From Variovorax boronicumulans (GTDB lineage: Bacteria; Pseudomonadota; Gammaproteobacteria; Burkholderiales; Burkholderiaceae_C), in the NCBI RefSeq assembly GCF_030812215.1, contig NZ_JAUSSG010000001.1:620001-684000 (forward strand): a DNA stretch of 64,000 nt. Reading direction: 5' to 3'. Positions 34,093 through 43,170 of this stretch are shown piece after piece. How positions within the stretch are numbered: the stretch's first letter is position 1; every line of letters begins with the position of its first letter. The position numbers and the translations under genes are program-made. Below the pieces are notes generated by a model. The model was not told where the DNA came from. It was given only the letters and a program-made list of their open reading frames with translations, and searched no databases.

Positions 34093-35103
34093 TTACTTCT
34101 TGCCCCAGCACAGCTCGGCGCCGGTCTTGGTGTCCTTGCTCTCGACGCCCGCTACGCTCTTGCCGGCGATCAGCGTGACGCCGGTATCGACGTAGCCCGA
34201 CGCCTTCTTGCCGGTCTTGGCGAACTCGACGCCCGCCGCCACGCCCATCGCGGCCATCTTCAGCGGGTACTGCTGCGAGGTCGCGGCGATGATGCCGGCG
34301 TTGGTGTCCTTGATGCCCTGGCAGCCACCGTCCACCGAGACGATCATCACGCCCTTCTCCTTGCCCGCGCGCTTGAGCGCGTTGTAGGCACCGGCCGCGG
34401 CGGGCTCGTTGATGGTGTAGACCAGGTTCACGTCGGGTGCCTTCTGCAGGCAGTTCTCCATCGCGGTCTGCGCCTTGGCCTGGTCGCCGAAGCTGTCGGC
34501 CATGCAGACGATCTCGGGCGCCTTGGAGAGCTCGTTCGACTTGGCATCGTTCGCAGCCAGCCCGAAGCCCTTCATGAAGCCGTTGTGGCGTTGCGCACCG
34601 ACCGGGTGGCCCGGCAGCAGGTCGAGCGCGACGATCTTGGGCGTCTTGCCGGCCATCGCGGCCTTGGCGTATTCGCCGATCAGAACGCCCGCGGTGTAGT
34701 TGTTGGTGGCGAAGAGCGCGTCGGTCGCATCCGGCGGATCGGCCGGGCTGTCGAGCGCGATCACCATGATCCCCTTGTCGCGCGCCTTCTTGATCGCCGG
34801 CACGATGGCCTTGGCGTCGCTCGGCGTGATGAGGATGGTCTTGGCGCCGGCCGCGATCATGTTTTCCATTGCGGTGATCTGGCCCGCGTTGTCGCCGTCG
34901 GCCTTGCCCGCGCCCGAAAGCAGCTTGGCGCCGAGCTTCTTGGCTTCTTCCTGCGCCCCCTCTTTCATCTTCACGAAGAAGGGGTTGGTCTCGGTCTTGG
35001 TGACCAGGCCGATGACCGGCTCGCCGGCGGCGAAAGCCGACGATGCGGCGACGGAGAGGATGGCGACGGCCAGGGCCGAACGACGGCTGCGCGAACTGAA
35101 CAT
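34093..35103 (-). CDS. Sugar ABC transporter substrate-binding protein (FrcB-like)
   Basis: 336 residues with a cleavable signal (SALAVAILSVAASSAFAA). The mature part is a class B/periplasmic-binding-protein-1 sugar receptor: IGLVTKTETNPFFVKMKEGAQ, ITPSDAKAIVPAIKKARDKG, ALDSPADP, TINEPAAAGAYNAL, SVDGGCQGI. These resemble FrcB (fructose/ribose/mannose) rather than RbsB. First gene of the leftward frcBCA/ROK unit. No sugar kinase or dehydrogenase is encoded near it. Confidence 0.9.
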   Translation of the reverse strand: MFSSRSRRSALAVAILSVAASSAFAAGEPVIGLVTKTETNPFFVKMKEGAQEEAKKLGAKLLSGAGKADGDNAGQITAMENMIAAGAKTILITPSDAKAIVPAIKKARDKGIMVIALDSPADPPDATDALFATNNYTAGVLIGEYAKAAMAGKTPKIVALDLLPGHPVGAQRHNGFMKGFGLAANDAKSNELSKAPEIVCMADSFGDQAKAQTAMENCLQKAPDVNLVYTINEPAAAGAYNALKRAGKEKGVMIVSVDGGCQGIKDTNAGIIAATSQQYPLKMAAMGVAAGVEFAKTGKKASGYVDTGVTLIAGKSVAGVESKDTKTGAELCWGKK

Positions 35104-35249
35104 GGGTGTGTCTCCTTGGCAGGCGATGTGCCTGTGTCTTGTTGAACGGGGGCAACTATGGTTCAGCGAGCCGACTAAATCAAGTGCCTGTAGTTATCGG
35201 AAACCCGGAGGCGGTTTCGTGCGCACTCCCGAAAGCATTCAATTCGTCG

Positions 35250-35340
35250 AATTGCCGCGCTATAGCGAGAACCGGCTATCTGCAATTAAAACAATAGGCC
35301 TATCGTTTTAATTGCCGCCGCAGTTTTTCGTAATTGCCGC
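35250..35340. repeat. Three AATTGCCGC direct repeats in the divergent gap
   Basis: AATTGCCGC occurs at 35250-35258, 35310-35318 and 35332-35340, all on the plus strand. The 367-nt gap (35104-35470) between the ABC and asp operons is much more AT-rich than the genes around it and holds no ORF I trust. Confidence 0.45.
35282..35315. promoter_or_regulatory. 34-bp palindrome, probable operator
   Basis: GCAATTAAAAC at 35282-35292 is the exact reverse complement of 35305-35315, and the centre ATAGGCCTAT is itself a perfect palindrome; only the pair 35293/35304 does not match. It lies ~180 nt before the FrcB-like gene and ~155 nt before the first aspT-like gene. AT-rich inverted repeats of this size are typical of ROK repressor sites, so the ROK gene of the ABC operon is the leading candidate. 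Confidence 0.6.
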
Positions 35341-35470
35341 ATGTTTTTACAATTATTTCCGATGTTGATTTATCGTGACCGGCGACAAGAGATCCGGTGT
35401 TCCAAATCCATAGGTACAAAGCTCTCGCTTTCATGAATCCAGCATTGACCGCCAAGGGAAACTACCCGTA

Positions 35471-37156
35471 ATGGATGGCTTGACCGGTATCTTGAGGAGC
35501 CAGCCCGAAATCGCACTTTTCCTCGTGCTCGCCATTGGCTATGCGGTCGGCCAAATCCGTTTCGGCCCGATCCAGCTCGGCGGCATTTGCGGCACCCTGA
35601 TTGCCGCGCTCGTGGTGGGCCAGTTGGGCATCAAGCTCGACGACAGCGTGAAGAACGTGTTCTTCATGCTGTTCATCTTTGCGCTCGGCTATGCGGGCGG
35701 GCCGCAATTCTTTGCCAACCTCGATGCCAAGGGTTTGCGGCTGGGGCTGTTGTGCCTGGTCGAGGTGGTCACCGTGCTCGCGCTGGTGCTCGGCGCCACC
35801 GCGGTCCTCTCGCTCGACCAGGGCACCGCCGCGGGCCTGATGGCGGGCGCGGCCACCGAATCGGCCGTGGTGGGCACGGCGACCGACGCGATCTCCAAGC
35901 TCGCGCTGCCGCTTGCCGACATCCAGCAGTTGCAGGCCAACGTGGTCACCGCCTACTCCATCACCTACGTGTTCGGCCTGATCGCCATCGTGGTCGCGAC
36001 GAGCCAGATTTTTCCGCTGCTGCTGCGCGTCGACCTGCGCGCCGAGGCCGACAGGCTCTGGAAGACGATGGGCGGCGGCGACGAAAACCCCGCCGCGGCC
36101 AGCGCCACGCCCGAGATGGTCGGCCGCGTGTTCCTCGTGACGGTGGGCCGCGGGCGGACGGTGGGCGAGCTGATGTCGATCCTCGGCGGCCACGCCAGCA
36201 TCGAACGCGTGGTGCGACGCGGGCAACAGCTCAACGTCGAGCCCGCGCTGCGGCTGCAGGCCTACGACCAGGTGCTGGCCATCGGGCGGCGCAGCATGCT
36301 GGTGAACGTGGCCGAGCTGCTGGGCCGGGAGTTCGCCGACACCACCGCCTTCGATGCCGTCGTCGAGACCACCGAGGTTGTGGTCAACCGGCGCGAGTGG
36401 TTCGGCCGAGGCCTGCGCGCGCTCGATGCGCAACTGCCGCCCGCCGTGCAGATCGTGGGCCTTTCGCGCGACGGCCATGTCATGCCGCTCCTGCACGAGG
36501 TGAAGCTGCAGCGCGGCGACGTGCTCAGGCTCTACGGACCGGCCGACGATGTGGCGCGCACCCTGCCGCTGGTCGGCGACCGCGTCGTCGCATCGACCCG
36601 CAGCAACATCAGCTACGCGGCGATGGGCATCCTGCTGGGCGTGTTCATTGGCGGCTTCAGCGTGAAGCTGGGCGGCATTCCGTTCTCGCTCGGCACCGGC
36701 GGCGGCGCGCTGGTCACGGGCCTGGCCTTCGGCTGGTACCAGTCGAAGAACCCGCACCGCCTGAGCGTGCCGCCCGATGCGCTCGCGCTGATGAAAGACC
36801 TGGGCCTCGCGACCTTCATCGCCTGCGTCGGCCTGGCCTCGGGGCCGCAGGCGATCGCGCTCGTCAAGAAATTCGGTGTCGCGCTGCCGCTGGTGGGCGT
36901 GGCCGTGGCGGTGGTGCCGGCCACGATCTCGCTCTTCGTCGGCCGTCGCCTGCTCAAGCTCGAGGCGCCGGTGCTGCTGGGCGCCATCGCGGGCCAGCAG
37001 TGCAGCACGCCGGCGCTCAGCGCGGTGCAGAACGCGGCGGGCAATGCGACGCCACTGCTGGGCTACACGATCACCTATGCCATCTCGAACGTGGTGCTGC
37101 CGCTGATGGGTCCGCTGATCGTGGCGCTCGCGGGACTGGTGCATGCAGCGAAATGA
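35471..37156 (+). CDS. AspT-family aspartate:alanine exchanger 1
   Basis: 561 residues. Five N-terminal spans (residues ~10-180), two cytoplasmic TrkA-C/RCK_C-type domains (~205-375, e.g. RRGQQLNVEPALRLQAYDQVLAIGR and LHEVKLQRGDVLRLYG), and five to six C-terminal spans (~385-555). This arrangement defines the AspT (AAEx/YidE duplication) family. AspT swaps extracellular aspartate for intracellular alanine, electrogenically. It is followed 19 nt later by a second AspT-type gene and then the decarboxylase. Confidence 0.9.
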   Translation: MDGLTGILRSQPEIALFLVLAIGYAVGQIRFGPIQLGGICGTLIAALVVGQLGIKLDDSVKNVFFMLFIFALGYAGGPQFFANLDAKGLRLGLLCLVEVVTVLALVLGATAVLSLDQGTAAGLMAGAATESAVVGTATDAISKLALPLADIQQLQANVVTAYSITYVFGLIAIVVATSQIFPLLLRVDLRAEADRLWKTMGGGDENPAAASATPEMVGRVFLVTVGRGRTVGELMSILGGHASIERVVRRGQQLNVEPALRLQAYDQVLAIGRRSMLVNVAELLGREFADTTAFDAVVETTEVVVNRREWFGRGLRALDAQLPPAVQIVGLSRDGHVMPLLHEVKLQRGDVLRLYGPADDVARTLPLVGDRVVASTRSNISYAAMGILLGVFIGGFSVKLGGIPFSLGTGGGALVTGLAFGWYQSKNPHRLSVPPDALALMKDLGLATFIACVGLASGPQAIALVKKFGVALPLVGVAVAVVPATISLFVGRRLLKLEAPVLLGAIAGQQCSTPALSAVQNAAGNATPLLGYTITYAISNVVLPLMGPLIVALAGLVHAAK

Positions 37157-37175
37157 CCTGAAAGGACCTTGACCT

Positions 37176-38864
37176 ATGGAATGGCTCCATGACCTCTTCA
37201 AGAAGTCGCCCGAGATGGCGCTCTTCCTGTCGCTCGCGGTCGGCTACTGGATCGGCAAGATCAAGTTCGGCAAGTTCCAGCTCGGCGGCGTGGCGGGCTC
37301 GCTGCTGGTCGCGGTGATCGTGAGCCAGGTGGGCGTGCAGATCGACGGCGGCGTGAAGGCGGTGCTGTTCGCGCTCTTCATCTACGCGGTGGGCTTCGAG
37401 AGTGGGCCGCAGTTCTTCAGTTCGCTGGGCAAGCAGTCGGTGAAAGAAATCATCCTGGCCGCAGTGATGGCTGCCACCGGCCTTGCGACGGTGGTGGTCA
37501 TGGCCAAGTTGTGCGGGCTTGACAAGGGCCTGGCCGCAGGCGTGGCGGCGGGCGGACTCACGCAGTCGGCCATCATCGGCACGGCGGGCGATGCCATCGG
37601 CAAGCTCGGACTCGCCGCGGCCGAGACCGCGCGGCTGCAGGCCAACGTGGCCATCGGCTATGCGGTGACCTACGTGTTCGGCTCCTTCGGCGCGATCATT
37701 GTCTGCGTCAACATCCTGCCGAAATTCATGGGCCGCACGATCCGCGACGACGCCATCGCGGCCGAGACGGCGCAGCAGGCCGGCGTGAAGGTGCTCGGCG
37801 CCGACCAGGAAGAAGCAGCGCCTTCGCTGGTGGGCCGCATCTACGAACTCACCACCGACCCGCAGCGCACGGTGGCCGACATCGAGAACGCGAACCCCGC
37901 GACCACCATCACCATCGAGCGTGTGAAGCGCGACGGCAAGTTCATCGAGGTGAGCCCCACGCTCGCGCTGCGGCGCGGCGACACCGTGCTCGCGGTCGGC
38001 CGGCGCGATGCGGTGGTGGCCAGCGCGCCGCTGCTCGGCAAGGAAGTCTTCGCGGTCGACGGCATGGAGCTCACGCTGGAGAAGCGTGAGATCATGCTCA
38101 CCAACAAGGAATTCGGCGGCAAGACGGTGGACCAGATTCGCCAGCTCACCGCCGGCGGCGTGCGCCACGGCATCTTCGTGACGGGCTTGAGCCGCATGGG
38201 CAAGGCACTGCCGATGCAGCCCGGCACCGTGGTGCAGGCCGGCGACCTGGTGTCGATCTTCGGCGCCGAGCAGGACGTGAAGCGCGTGGCCGCCCTCGTC
38301 GGCGACGTGATCGTGCCGAGCGCGAAGACCGACTTCGTGTACCTGGGCGCGGGCCTGGTGGTCGGCCTCCTGGTGGGCCTCCTGAGCGTGAAGATCGGCA
38401 ACATCCCGCTCACGCTCGGCGCGGGCGGCGGCGCGCTGCTCGCGGGCCTGCTCTTCGGCTGGTATCGCGCGAAGCGCCAGACCTTCGGCGCCCTGCCGAA
38501 CGCCGCGGTGCAGTTGCTCAAGGACCTGGGCCTGGCCGGCTTCGTGGTGGTGGTGGGCCTGTCGTCGGGTCTGCAGGCAGTGGAGACCATCAAGCAACTG
38601 GGCCTCACGATCTTCGGCGTGGGCGTGGTCGTGACCATCGTGCCGATGCTCTTGACCATGCTGTTCGGCAAGTACGTGCTGCGCTACGACAACACGGCCG
38701 TCTTCGCGGGCGCGCTGAGCGGTTCGCGCAGCGCCAACCCGGCGTTCGGCGAGGTGCTGGGCAAGGCGGAGAACTCGATTCCCACCGTGCCCTTTGCCAT
38801 CACCTATGCGCTGGCCAATGTGTTCCTCACGCTGCTCGGCCCGCTGATCGTCGCGCTCGTCTGA
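37176..38864 (+). CDS. aspT: AspT-family aspartate:alanine exchanger 2
   Basis: 562 residues with the same layout: N-terminal spans, two RCK_C domains (FIEVSPTLALRRGDTVLAVGR; VVQAGDLVSIFG) and C-terminal spans. GGLTQSAIIGTAGDAIGKLGL and GLLSVKIGNIPLTLGAGGGALLAGLLFGW are conserved transport segments. It sits directly before aspD, and is probably the main AspT by position; paralog 1 could be a partner subunit or have another substrate. RBS AAAGGACC precedes the ATG. Confidence 0.9.
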   Translation: MEWLHDLFKKSPEMALFLSLAVGYWIGKIKFGKFQLGGVAGSLLVAVIVSQVGVQIDGGVKAVLFALFIYAVGFESGPQFFSSLGKQSVKEIILAAVMAATGLATVVVMAKLCGLDKGLAAGVAAGGLTQSAIIGTAGDAIGKLGLAAAETARLQANVAIGYAVTYVFGSFGAIIVCVNILPKFMGRTIRDDAIAAETAQQAGVKVLGADQEEAAPSLVGRIYELTTDPQRTVADIENANPATTITIERVKRDGKFIEVSPTLALRRGDTVLAVGRRDAVVASAPLLGKEVFAVDGMELTLEKREIMLTNKEFGGKTVDQIRQLTAGGVRHGIFVTGLSRMGKALPMQPGTVVQAGDLVSIFGAEQDVKRVAALVGDVIVPSAKTDFVYLGAGLVVGLLVGLLSVKIGNIPLTLGAGGGALLAGLLFGWYRAKRQTFGALPNAAVQLLKDLGLAGFVVVVGLSSGLQAVETIKQLGLTIFGVGVVVTIVPMLLTMLFGKYVLRYDNTAVFAGALSGSRSANPAFGEVLGKAENSIPTVPFAITYALANVFLTLLGPLIVALV

Positions 38865-38909
38865 GCGGCCCCTCTTTTCTCTCTTTTCCACAACCAGAAG
38901 GAGCATCCA

Positions 38910-40565
38910 ATGGATTTCAGCGACGTGAAGAAACTGGCCGGCCTGAGCCCGTTCGAACTGAAGGACGCACTGATCCAGGTCGCCAAGCAGAGCGACCGCC
39001 TCATGCTCAACGCGGGGCGCGGCAATCCGAACTTCCTGGCCACCACGCCGCGGCACGGCTTCTTCCAGTTCGGCCAGTTCGCGATGACCGAGGCCGAGCG
39101 CTCCTACATCTACATGGAGCACGTGGGCGGCTTTCCGCAGCGCGAAGGCATCGAGGCGCGCTTCGAGATCTTTGCAAAAGCCCACGCGGGCGAGCCGGGC
39201 ACGCGCTTCATCGAGGCGGCGGTGTCGTACGTGCGCGACCAGCTGGGTCTCTCGGCGGGCGACTTCATCTACGAGATGTGCGAGGCCATCCTCGGCTGCA
39301 ACTACCCGGTGCCCGACCGCATGCTGCGCCTGAGCGAAATCATCGTGGGCAAGTACATCCACCAGGAGATGATCGGCAAGCACCCCTTCGTGGGCACCTT
39401 CGACATGTACGCGGTGGAAGGCGGCACGGCCGCCATGACCTACCTCTTCAACAGCCTGCGCGAGAACCATGTGCTCTCGCCCGGCGACACCATCGCGCTG
39501 GGCATGCCGATCTTCACGCCCTACATCGAGATTCCGCACCTGAACGACTACCAGCTCATCGAGACGCTGATCGAGGCGCCCTCGGAGAACAACTGGCAGT
39601 ACACCAAGAAGGAGCTGCAGAAGCTGCTCGACCCGAAGGTCAAGGCCTTCTTCGTCTGCAACCCGAGCAACCCGCCGTCGGTGAAGATGAGCGACGAGGT
39701 GCTGGGCTACATCGCCGACATCGTGAAGCAGCGGCCCGACCTCATCATCCTCACCGACGACGTGTACGGCACCTTCGCGGACAACTTTCTCTCGCTGTTC
39801 GCGACCTGCCCGCAGAACACCATCCTGGTGTATTCGTTCTCCAAGTATTTCGGCGTGACCGGCTGGCGCATGGGCGTGGTGGCCACGCACGAGGACAACA
39901 TCATCGACCGCAAGATCGCGGCCCTGCCCGAGTCGAAGAAGAAGGAGCTCGACGCGCGCTACAGCTCCATCACCACCGAGCCGCGCAAGCTGAAGTTCAT
40001 CGACCGCCTGGTGGCCGACAGCCGCACCGTGGCGCTGAACCACACGGCCGGCCTTTCGACACCGGTGCAGGCGCAGATGGTGATGTTCTCGCTCTTCTGC
40101 CTGATGGACGAACCCCAGGCCTACAAGCAGTCGATGAAGCGCATCGTGCTGCGCAGGAAGGAAGCGCTCTACCGCGAGCTGGGCCTGCCGATGCAGGACG
40201 ACCCGAACTCGGTCAACTACTACCACCTGCTCGACCTGCAGGACATCGCCACGCAGATGCACGGCGAGCGCTTCGGCAAGTGGATCGTGACGAAGCTGCA
40301 GCCGAACGAGGCGCTGTTCCGCATCGCCGAGGAAACCAGCATCGTGCTGCTGCCGGGGCGCGGCTTCGGCGGCAAGCATGCGTCGGGGCGGGTGTCGCTG
40401 GCGAACCTCAATGAATACGACTACGCGAACATCGGGCGGTCGCTGCGCAAGCTGGCTTCGGAGTACTTTGCGGTGTTCGAGAAGGAGAGTGGGGGTGGCA
40501 AGGAGGGCAAAGGCCGCAATGCGAAGACCATCGTGACGAAGCCGGCGAAGCGCGGCAAGAAGTAG
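38910..40565 (+). CDS. aspD: Aspartate 4-decarboxylase / aspartate aminotransferase
   Basis: 551 residues, the length of AspD rather than of simple aminotransferases (~400). Fold-type I PLP motifs: FVCNPSNPPSVKMSDE, ILTDDVYGTF, and SFSKYFGVTGWRMG with PLP Lys near residue 312; the C-terminal Arg is in ASGRVSLANLNE. It releases CO2 from aspartate to give alanine, consuming a proton in the cytoplasm. Coupled with AspT exchange this yields a proton-motive force. A Lys/Gly-rich tail (KEGKGRNAKTIVTKPAKRGKK) is an unusual extension. Confidence 0.93.
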   Translation: MDFSDVKKLAGLSPFELKDALIQVAKQSDRLMLNAGRGNPNFLATTPRHGFFQFGQFAMTEAERSYIYMEHVGGFPQREGIEARFEIFAKAHAGEPGTRFIEAAVSYVRDQLGLSAGDFIYEMCEAILGCNYPVPDRMLRLSEIIVGKYIHQEMIGKHPFVGTFDMYAVEGGTAAMTYLFNSLRENHVLSPGDTIALGMPIFTPYIEIPHLNDYQLIETLIEAPSENNWQYTKKELQKLLDPKVKAFFVCNPSNPPSVKMSDEVLGYIADIVKQRPDLIILTDDVYGTFADNFLSLFATCPQNTILVYSFSKYFGVTGWRMGVVATHEDNIIDRKIAALPESKKKELDARYSSITTEPRKLKFIDRLVADSRTVALNHTAGLSTPVQAQMVMFSLFCLMDEPQAYKQSMKRIVLRRKEALYRELGLPMQDDPNSVNYYHLLDLQDIATQMHGERFGKWIVTKLQPNEALFRIAEETSIVLLPGRGFGGKHASGRVSLANLNEYDYANIGRSLRKLASEYFAVFEKESGGGKEGKGRNAKTIVTKPAKRGKK

Positions 40566-40587
40566 AAATAGCGGCGCGCCGGCGGGA

Positions 40588-41781
40588 CTAGGCTGCGGCC
40601 GCGCGTTCCGCCTGCTCCAGCCTGACCACCCGCCAGGCGCAAAGGCTCCCCACCACAGCCAGCACCGCCGCGGCGGTGAACATCGCGCGGTAGCCGAACT
40701 CCTGCGCCACCGCGCCGCCGAGCAACACCCCCAGCACGCCGCCGAACCCATAGCCGATCACCGTGAAAAGCGCCTGCCCTCTCCCGCGCAACCGCCCCGG
40801 AAAGCGCCGCGACACCACCGCGATGCAGGTGGTGTGGTGCGCCGCGAAGCTCAGCGCATGCAGCCATTGCGCGACGACCAGTGCGGCGATGAAGCCGCCC
40901 AGCCCCGCAGTGAGCCCGAGCCGCGCCACGGCCGCGATGCTGCACACCAGCATCCAGCGCGGCATCGGCAGGAGGCCGATGAGGCGGCCCTGCAGGAAGA
41001 ACCAGACGATCTCGGCCACCACCGACAGCGCCCACAGGAGGCCGATGGTGCTCTTGCCGTAGCCGATGGAGTCGAGATACAGCGAGAAGAACGCGTACAC
41101 GGAAAAGTGCGACATCACCTGGAAGAACAGCGACGCGAAGAACCACCGCACCACCGGGTTGCGCAGCACCGGCCCGATGGGCTCCTTGACGGCGTCGTGC
41201 GCCGCCACGGGCTCGCGCACGTCGGGCAGCTTCATCGTCGCGACGAGCACGATGGCCAGCGTGCCGGCCGCCCAGGCCGGAAAGTGCTTCATGCCGAAGC
41301 GCTCGAACCACTCGCCCGCGAAGAACACCGTGACAAGGAAGCCAGCCGAGCCGCAGAGCCGGATGCGCCCGTAGCGACCCCAGTCGCCAGCCACCAGCTG
41401 CGCCATGGCCGCTTCGGTGAGCGACATCATCGAACTGGTGTGGGTGAACATCACGAGCAGCACCAGCGCGAGCCACCATGCGCCGCCATGCCACCAGAGC
41501 CCGAAGGAACTGACCAGCGCCACCGCCGCGCTGAAGCGCAGCAGCATCACGCGGTGGCCGGTGTGGTCGCTGAGCGCGCCCCAGGCATAGGGCGCGAACA
41601 CGCGTGTGACCGACTGCACCGAAGCCAGCAGGCTGATCGTGAAGATCGGCAACCCCAGGTCCTTGAGCCACAGCGGCAGGTAGGGGTTGAAGAAACCGAT
41701 GTGCGCGAAATAGCTGGCCGACAGACCAGCGAACGCCAGCAGGTGGCCGCGCTGGGCGGCCACTGGTGGCGGGGCGGACAC
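40588..41781 (-). CDS. MFS transporter, HcaT/MFS_1-like
   Basis: 397 residues from a GTG that overlaps the aroC stop (TAGTG). Twelve membrane spans. SASYFAHIGFFNPYLPLWLKDLG and WGALSDHTGHRVMLLRFSAAVAL resemble the phenylpropionate (HcaT) / nucleoside (NupG-like) MFS_1 group. RLRLCGSAGFLV-type segment GRIRLCGSAGFLVTVFF is a family hallmark. Substrate unknown. The frame is open into aroC upstream, which is a shadow. Confidence 0.82.
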   Translation of the reverse strand: MSAPPPVAAQRGHLLAFAGLSASYFAHIGFFNPYLPLWLKDLGLPIFTISLLASVQSVTRVFAPYAWGALSDHTGHRVMLLRFSAAVALVSSFGLWWHGGAWWLALVLLVMFTHTSSMMSLTEAAMAQLVAGDWGRYGRIRLCGSAGFLVTVFFAGEWFERFGMKHFPAWAAGTLAIVLVATMKLPDVREPVAAHDAVKEPIGPVLRNPVVRWFFASLFFQVMSHFSVYAFFSLYLDSIGYGKSTIGLLWALSVVAEIVWFFLQGRLIGLLPMPRWMLVCSIAAVARLGLTAGLGGFIAALVVAQWLHALSFAAHHTTCIAVVSRRFPGRLRGRGQALFTVIGYGFGGVLGVLLGGAVAQEFGYRAMFTAAAVLAVVGSLCAWRVVRLEQAERAAAA

Positions 41782-42893
41782 TAGAGGAAGGACGCCTGGG
41801 GCGACGAGGCTTCGGTCTTCTGGGCGTCGGTCTGCACGTCGCCGCACTGCGCGCGGTTGCGCAGCACATGTTCCATCACCACCAGCGCGAGCATCGCCTC
41901 GGCGATGGGCGTCGCGCGGATGCCCACGCACGGGTCGTGGCGGCCCTTGGTGACCACCTCGACGGGGTTGTTGTGGATGTCGATCGATTGGCGCGGGCTG
42001 ATGATCGAGCTGGTGGGCTTGATCGCGATGCTCACCTCGAGGTCCTGCCCCGAGCTGATGCCGCCCAGGATGCCGCCTGCGTTGTTGGTGACGAAGCCGG
42101 TCGGCGTGATCGAGTCGCCGTGCGTGGTGCCGCGCTGGGTGACGCTGTCCCAGCCGGCGCCGATTTCCACGGCCTTCACCGCGTTGATGCCCATCATCGC
42201 GTAGGCGATTTCGGCATCGAGCTTGTCGAACAGCGGCTCGCCGAGGCCGATGGGCACGTTCGTCGCGGTGACGCGGATGCGCGCGCCGCACGAATCGCCG
42301 GCCTTGCGCAGGCGGTCCATGTAGGCCTCGAGTTCGCTCACGTCGGCAATGGGGGCGAAGAAGGGGTTGTGGGGCACATGGTCCCAGCTCTCGAAGGGAA
42401 TCGCGATGTCGCCGATCTGCGTCATGCAGCCGCGAAACGCCATGCCGTATTTTTCGGCCAGCCATTTCTTGGCGACCGCACCGGCCGCGACCATGGGCGC
42501 CGTGAGCCGTGCCGAGGAGCGCCCGCCGCCGCGCGGATCGCGGATGCCGTATTTCTTCCAGTAGGTAAAGTCGGCGTGGCCGGGGCGGAACTGCTGGGCG
42601 ATCTGCCCGTAGTCCTTGCTGCGCTGGTCGGTGTTCTGGATCAGGAGGGCGATGGGGGTGCCGGTGGTCTTGCCTTCGTACACGCCGGAAAGAATCTGCA
42701 CCGCGTCGGGTTCGTTGCGCTGGGTGACGTGGCGGCTGGTGCCGGGGCGGCGGCGGTCCAGATCGCCCTGGATGTCTGCCTCGCTCAATGCCATGCCCGG
42801 GGGGCAGCCGTCGATGACGCAGCCGATGGCCGGGCCGTGCGATTCGCCGAAATTGGTGACCGCGAAAAGTGTTCCGAAAGTGTTGCCGCTCAT
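41781..42893 (-). CDS. aroC: Chorismate synthase
   Basis: 370 residues. The three signatures [18 protein letters not shown] (FMN/active-site His), [20 protein letters not shown] and [17 protein letters not shown] are intact. It converts EPSP to chorismate, the last common step in aromatic amino-acid synthesis, using reduced FMN. The ATG at 42893 is standard; an open extension upstream is a shadow. The last residues ([16 protein letters not shown]) form a non-conserved tail. Its TAG overlaps the GTG of the MFS gene. Confidence 0.96.
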   Translation of the reverse strand: MSGNTFGTLFAVTNFGESHGPAIGCVIDGCPPGMALSEADIQGDLDRRRPGTSRHVTQRNEPDAVQILSGVYEGKTTGTPIALLIQNTDQRSKDYGQIAQQFRPGHADFTYWKKYGIRDPRGGGRSSARLTAPMVAAGAVAKKWLAEKYGMAFRGCMTQIGDIAIPFESWDHVPHNPFFAPIADVSELEAYMDRLRKAGDSCGARIRVTATNVPIGLGEPLFDKLDAEIAYAMMGINAVKAVEIGAGWDSVTQRGTTHGDSITPTGFVTNNAGGILGGISSGQDLEVSIAIKPTSSIISPRQSIDIHNNPVEVVTKGRHDPCVGIRATPIAEAMLALVVMEHVLRNRAQCGDVQTDAQKTEASSPQASFL

Positions 42894-42925
42894 GGCCGGG
42901 ATTATCCCTACAAAGCGGCGGCCCC

Positions 42926-43123
42926 TCAGGAGGCCGTGCTTTCGGACGCGCCCTCGAGGCGCTTGGTGAGCGCGCCCACCTGCAGCTCGATGGCGAAGAG
43001 CCGCTCGTTCAGCACGGCCGTCTGCAGGCGGATGGCCTCGACGATGGCCTTGGTCTGCGGATCGGTGGTGTTCTCGGCCAGTTCCGCCAGGTCGTGCAGC
43101 TTCTTGCGCAGTTCGTTGCTCAT
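42926..43123 (-). CDS. Small coiled-coil protein, 65 aa
   Basis: [20 protein letters not shown]... with leucine-heptad patterns over nearly its full length ([24 protein letters not shown]). No signal or Cys. GGAG-type ribosome site (GGAGCCTCCC on the complementary side) precedes the ATG. It lies 32 nt before aroC. Function unknown; a coiled-coil dimer is likely. Confidence 0.6.
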   Translation of the reverse strand: MSNELRKKLHDLAELAENTTDPQTKAIVEAIRLQTAVLNERLFAIELQVGALTKRLEGASESTAS

Positions 43124-43170
43124 GGGAGGCTCCGGTGGTCTCGTCGTGGAAACCCCAGTATGGGTGTTCG

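Noticed and set aside
35106..35297. Small ORFs in the frcB/asp divergent gap
   Set aside because: They overlap the palindrome and repeats, have no ribosome site and no recognisable product.
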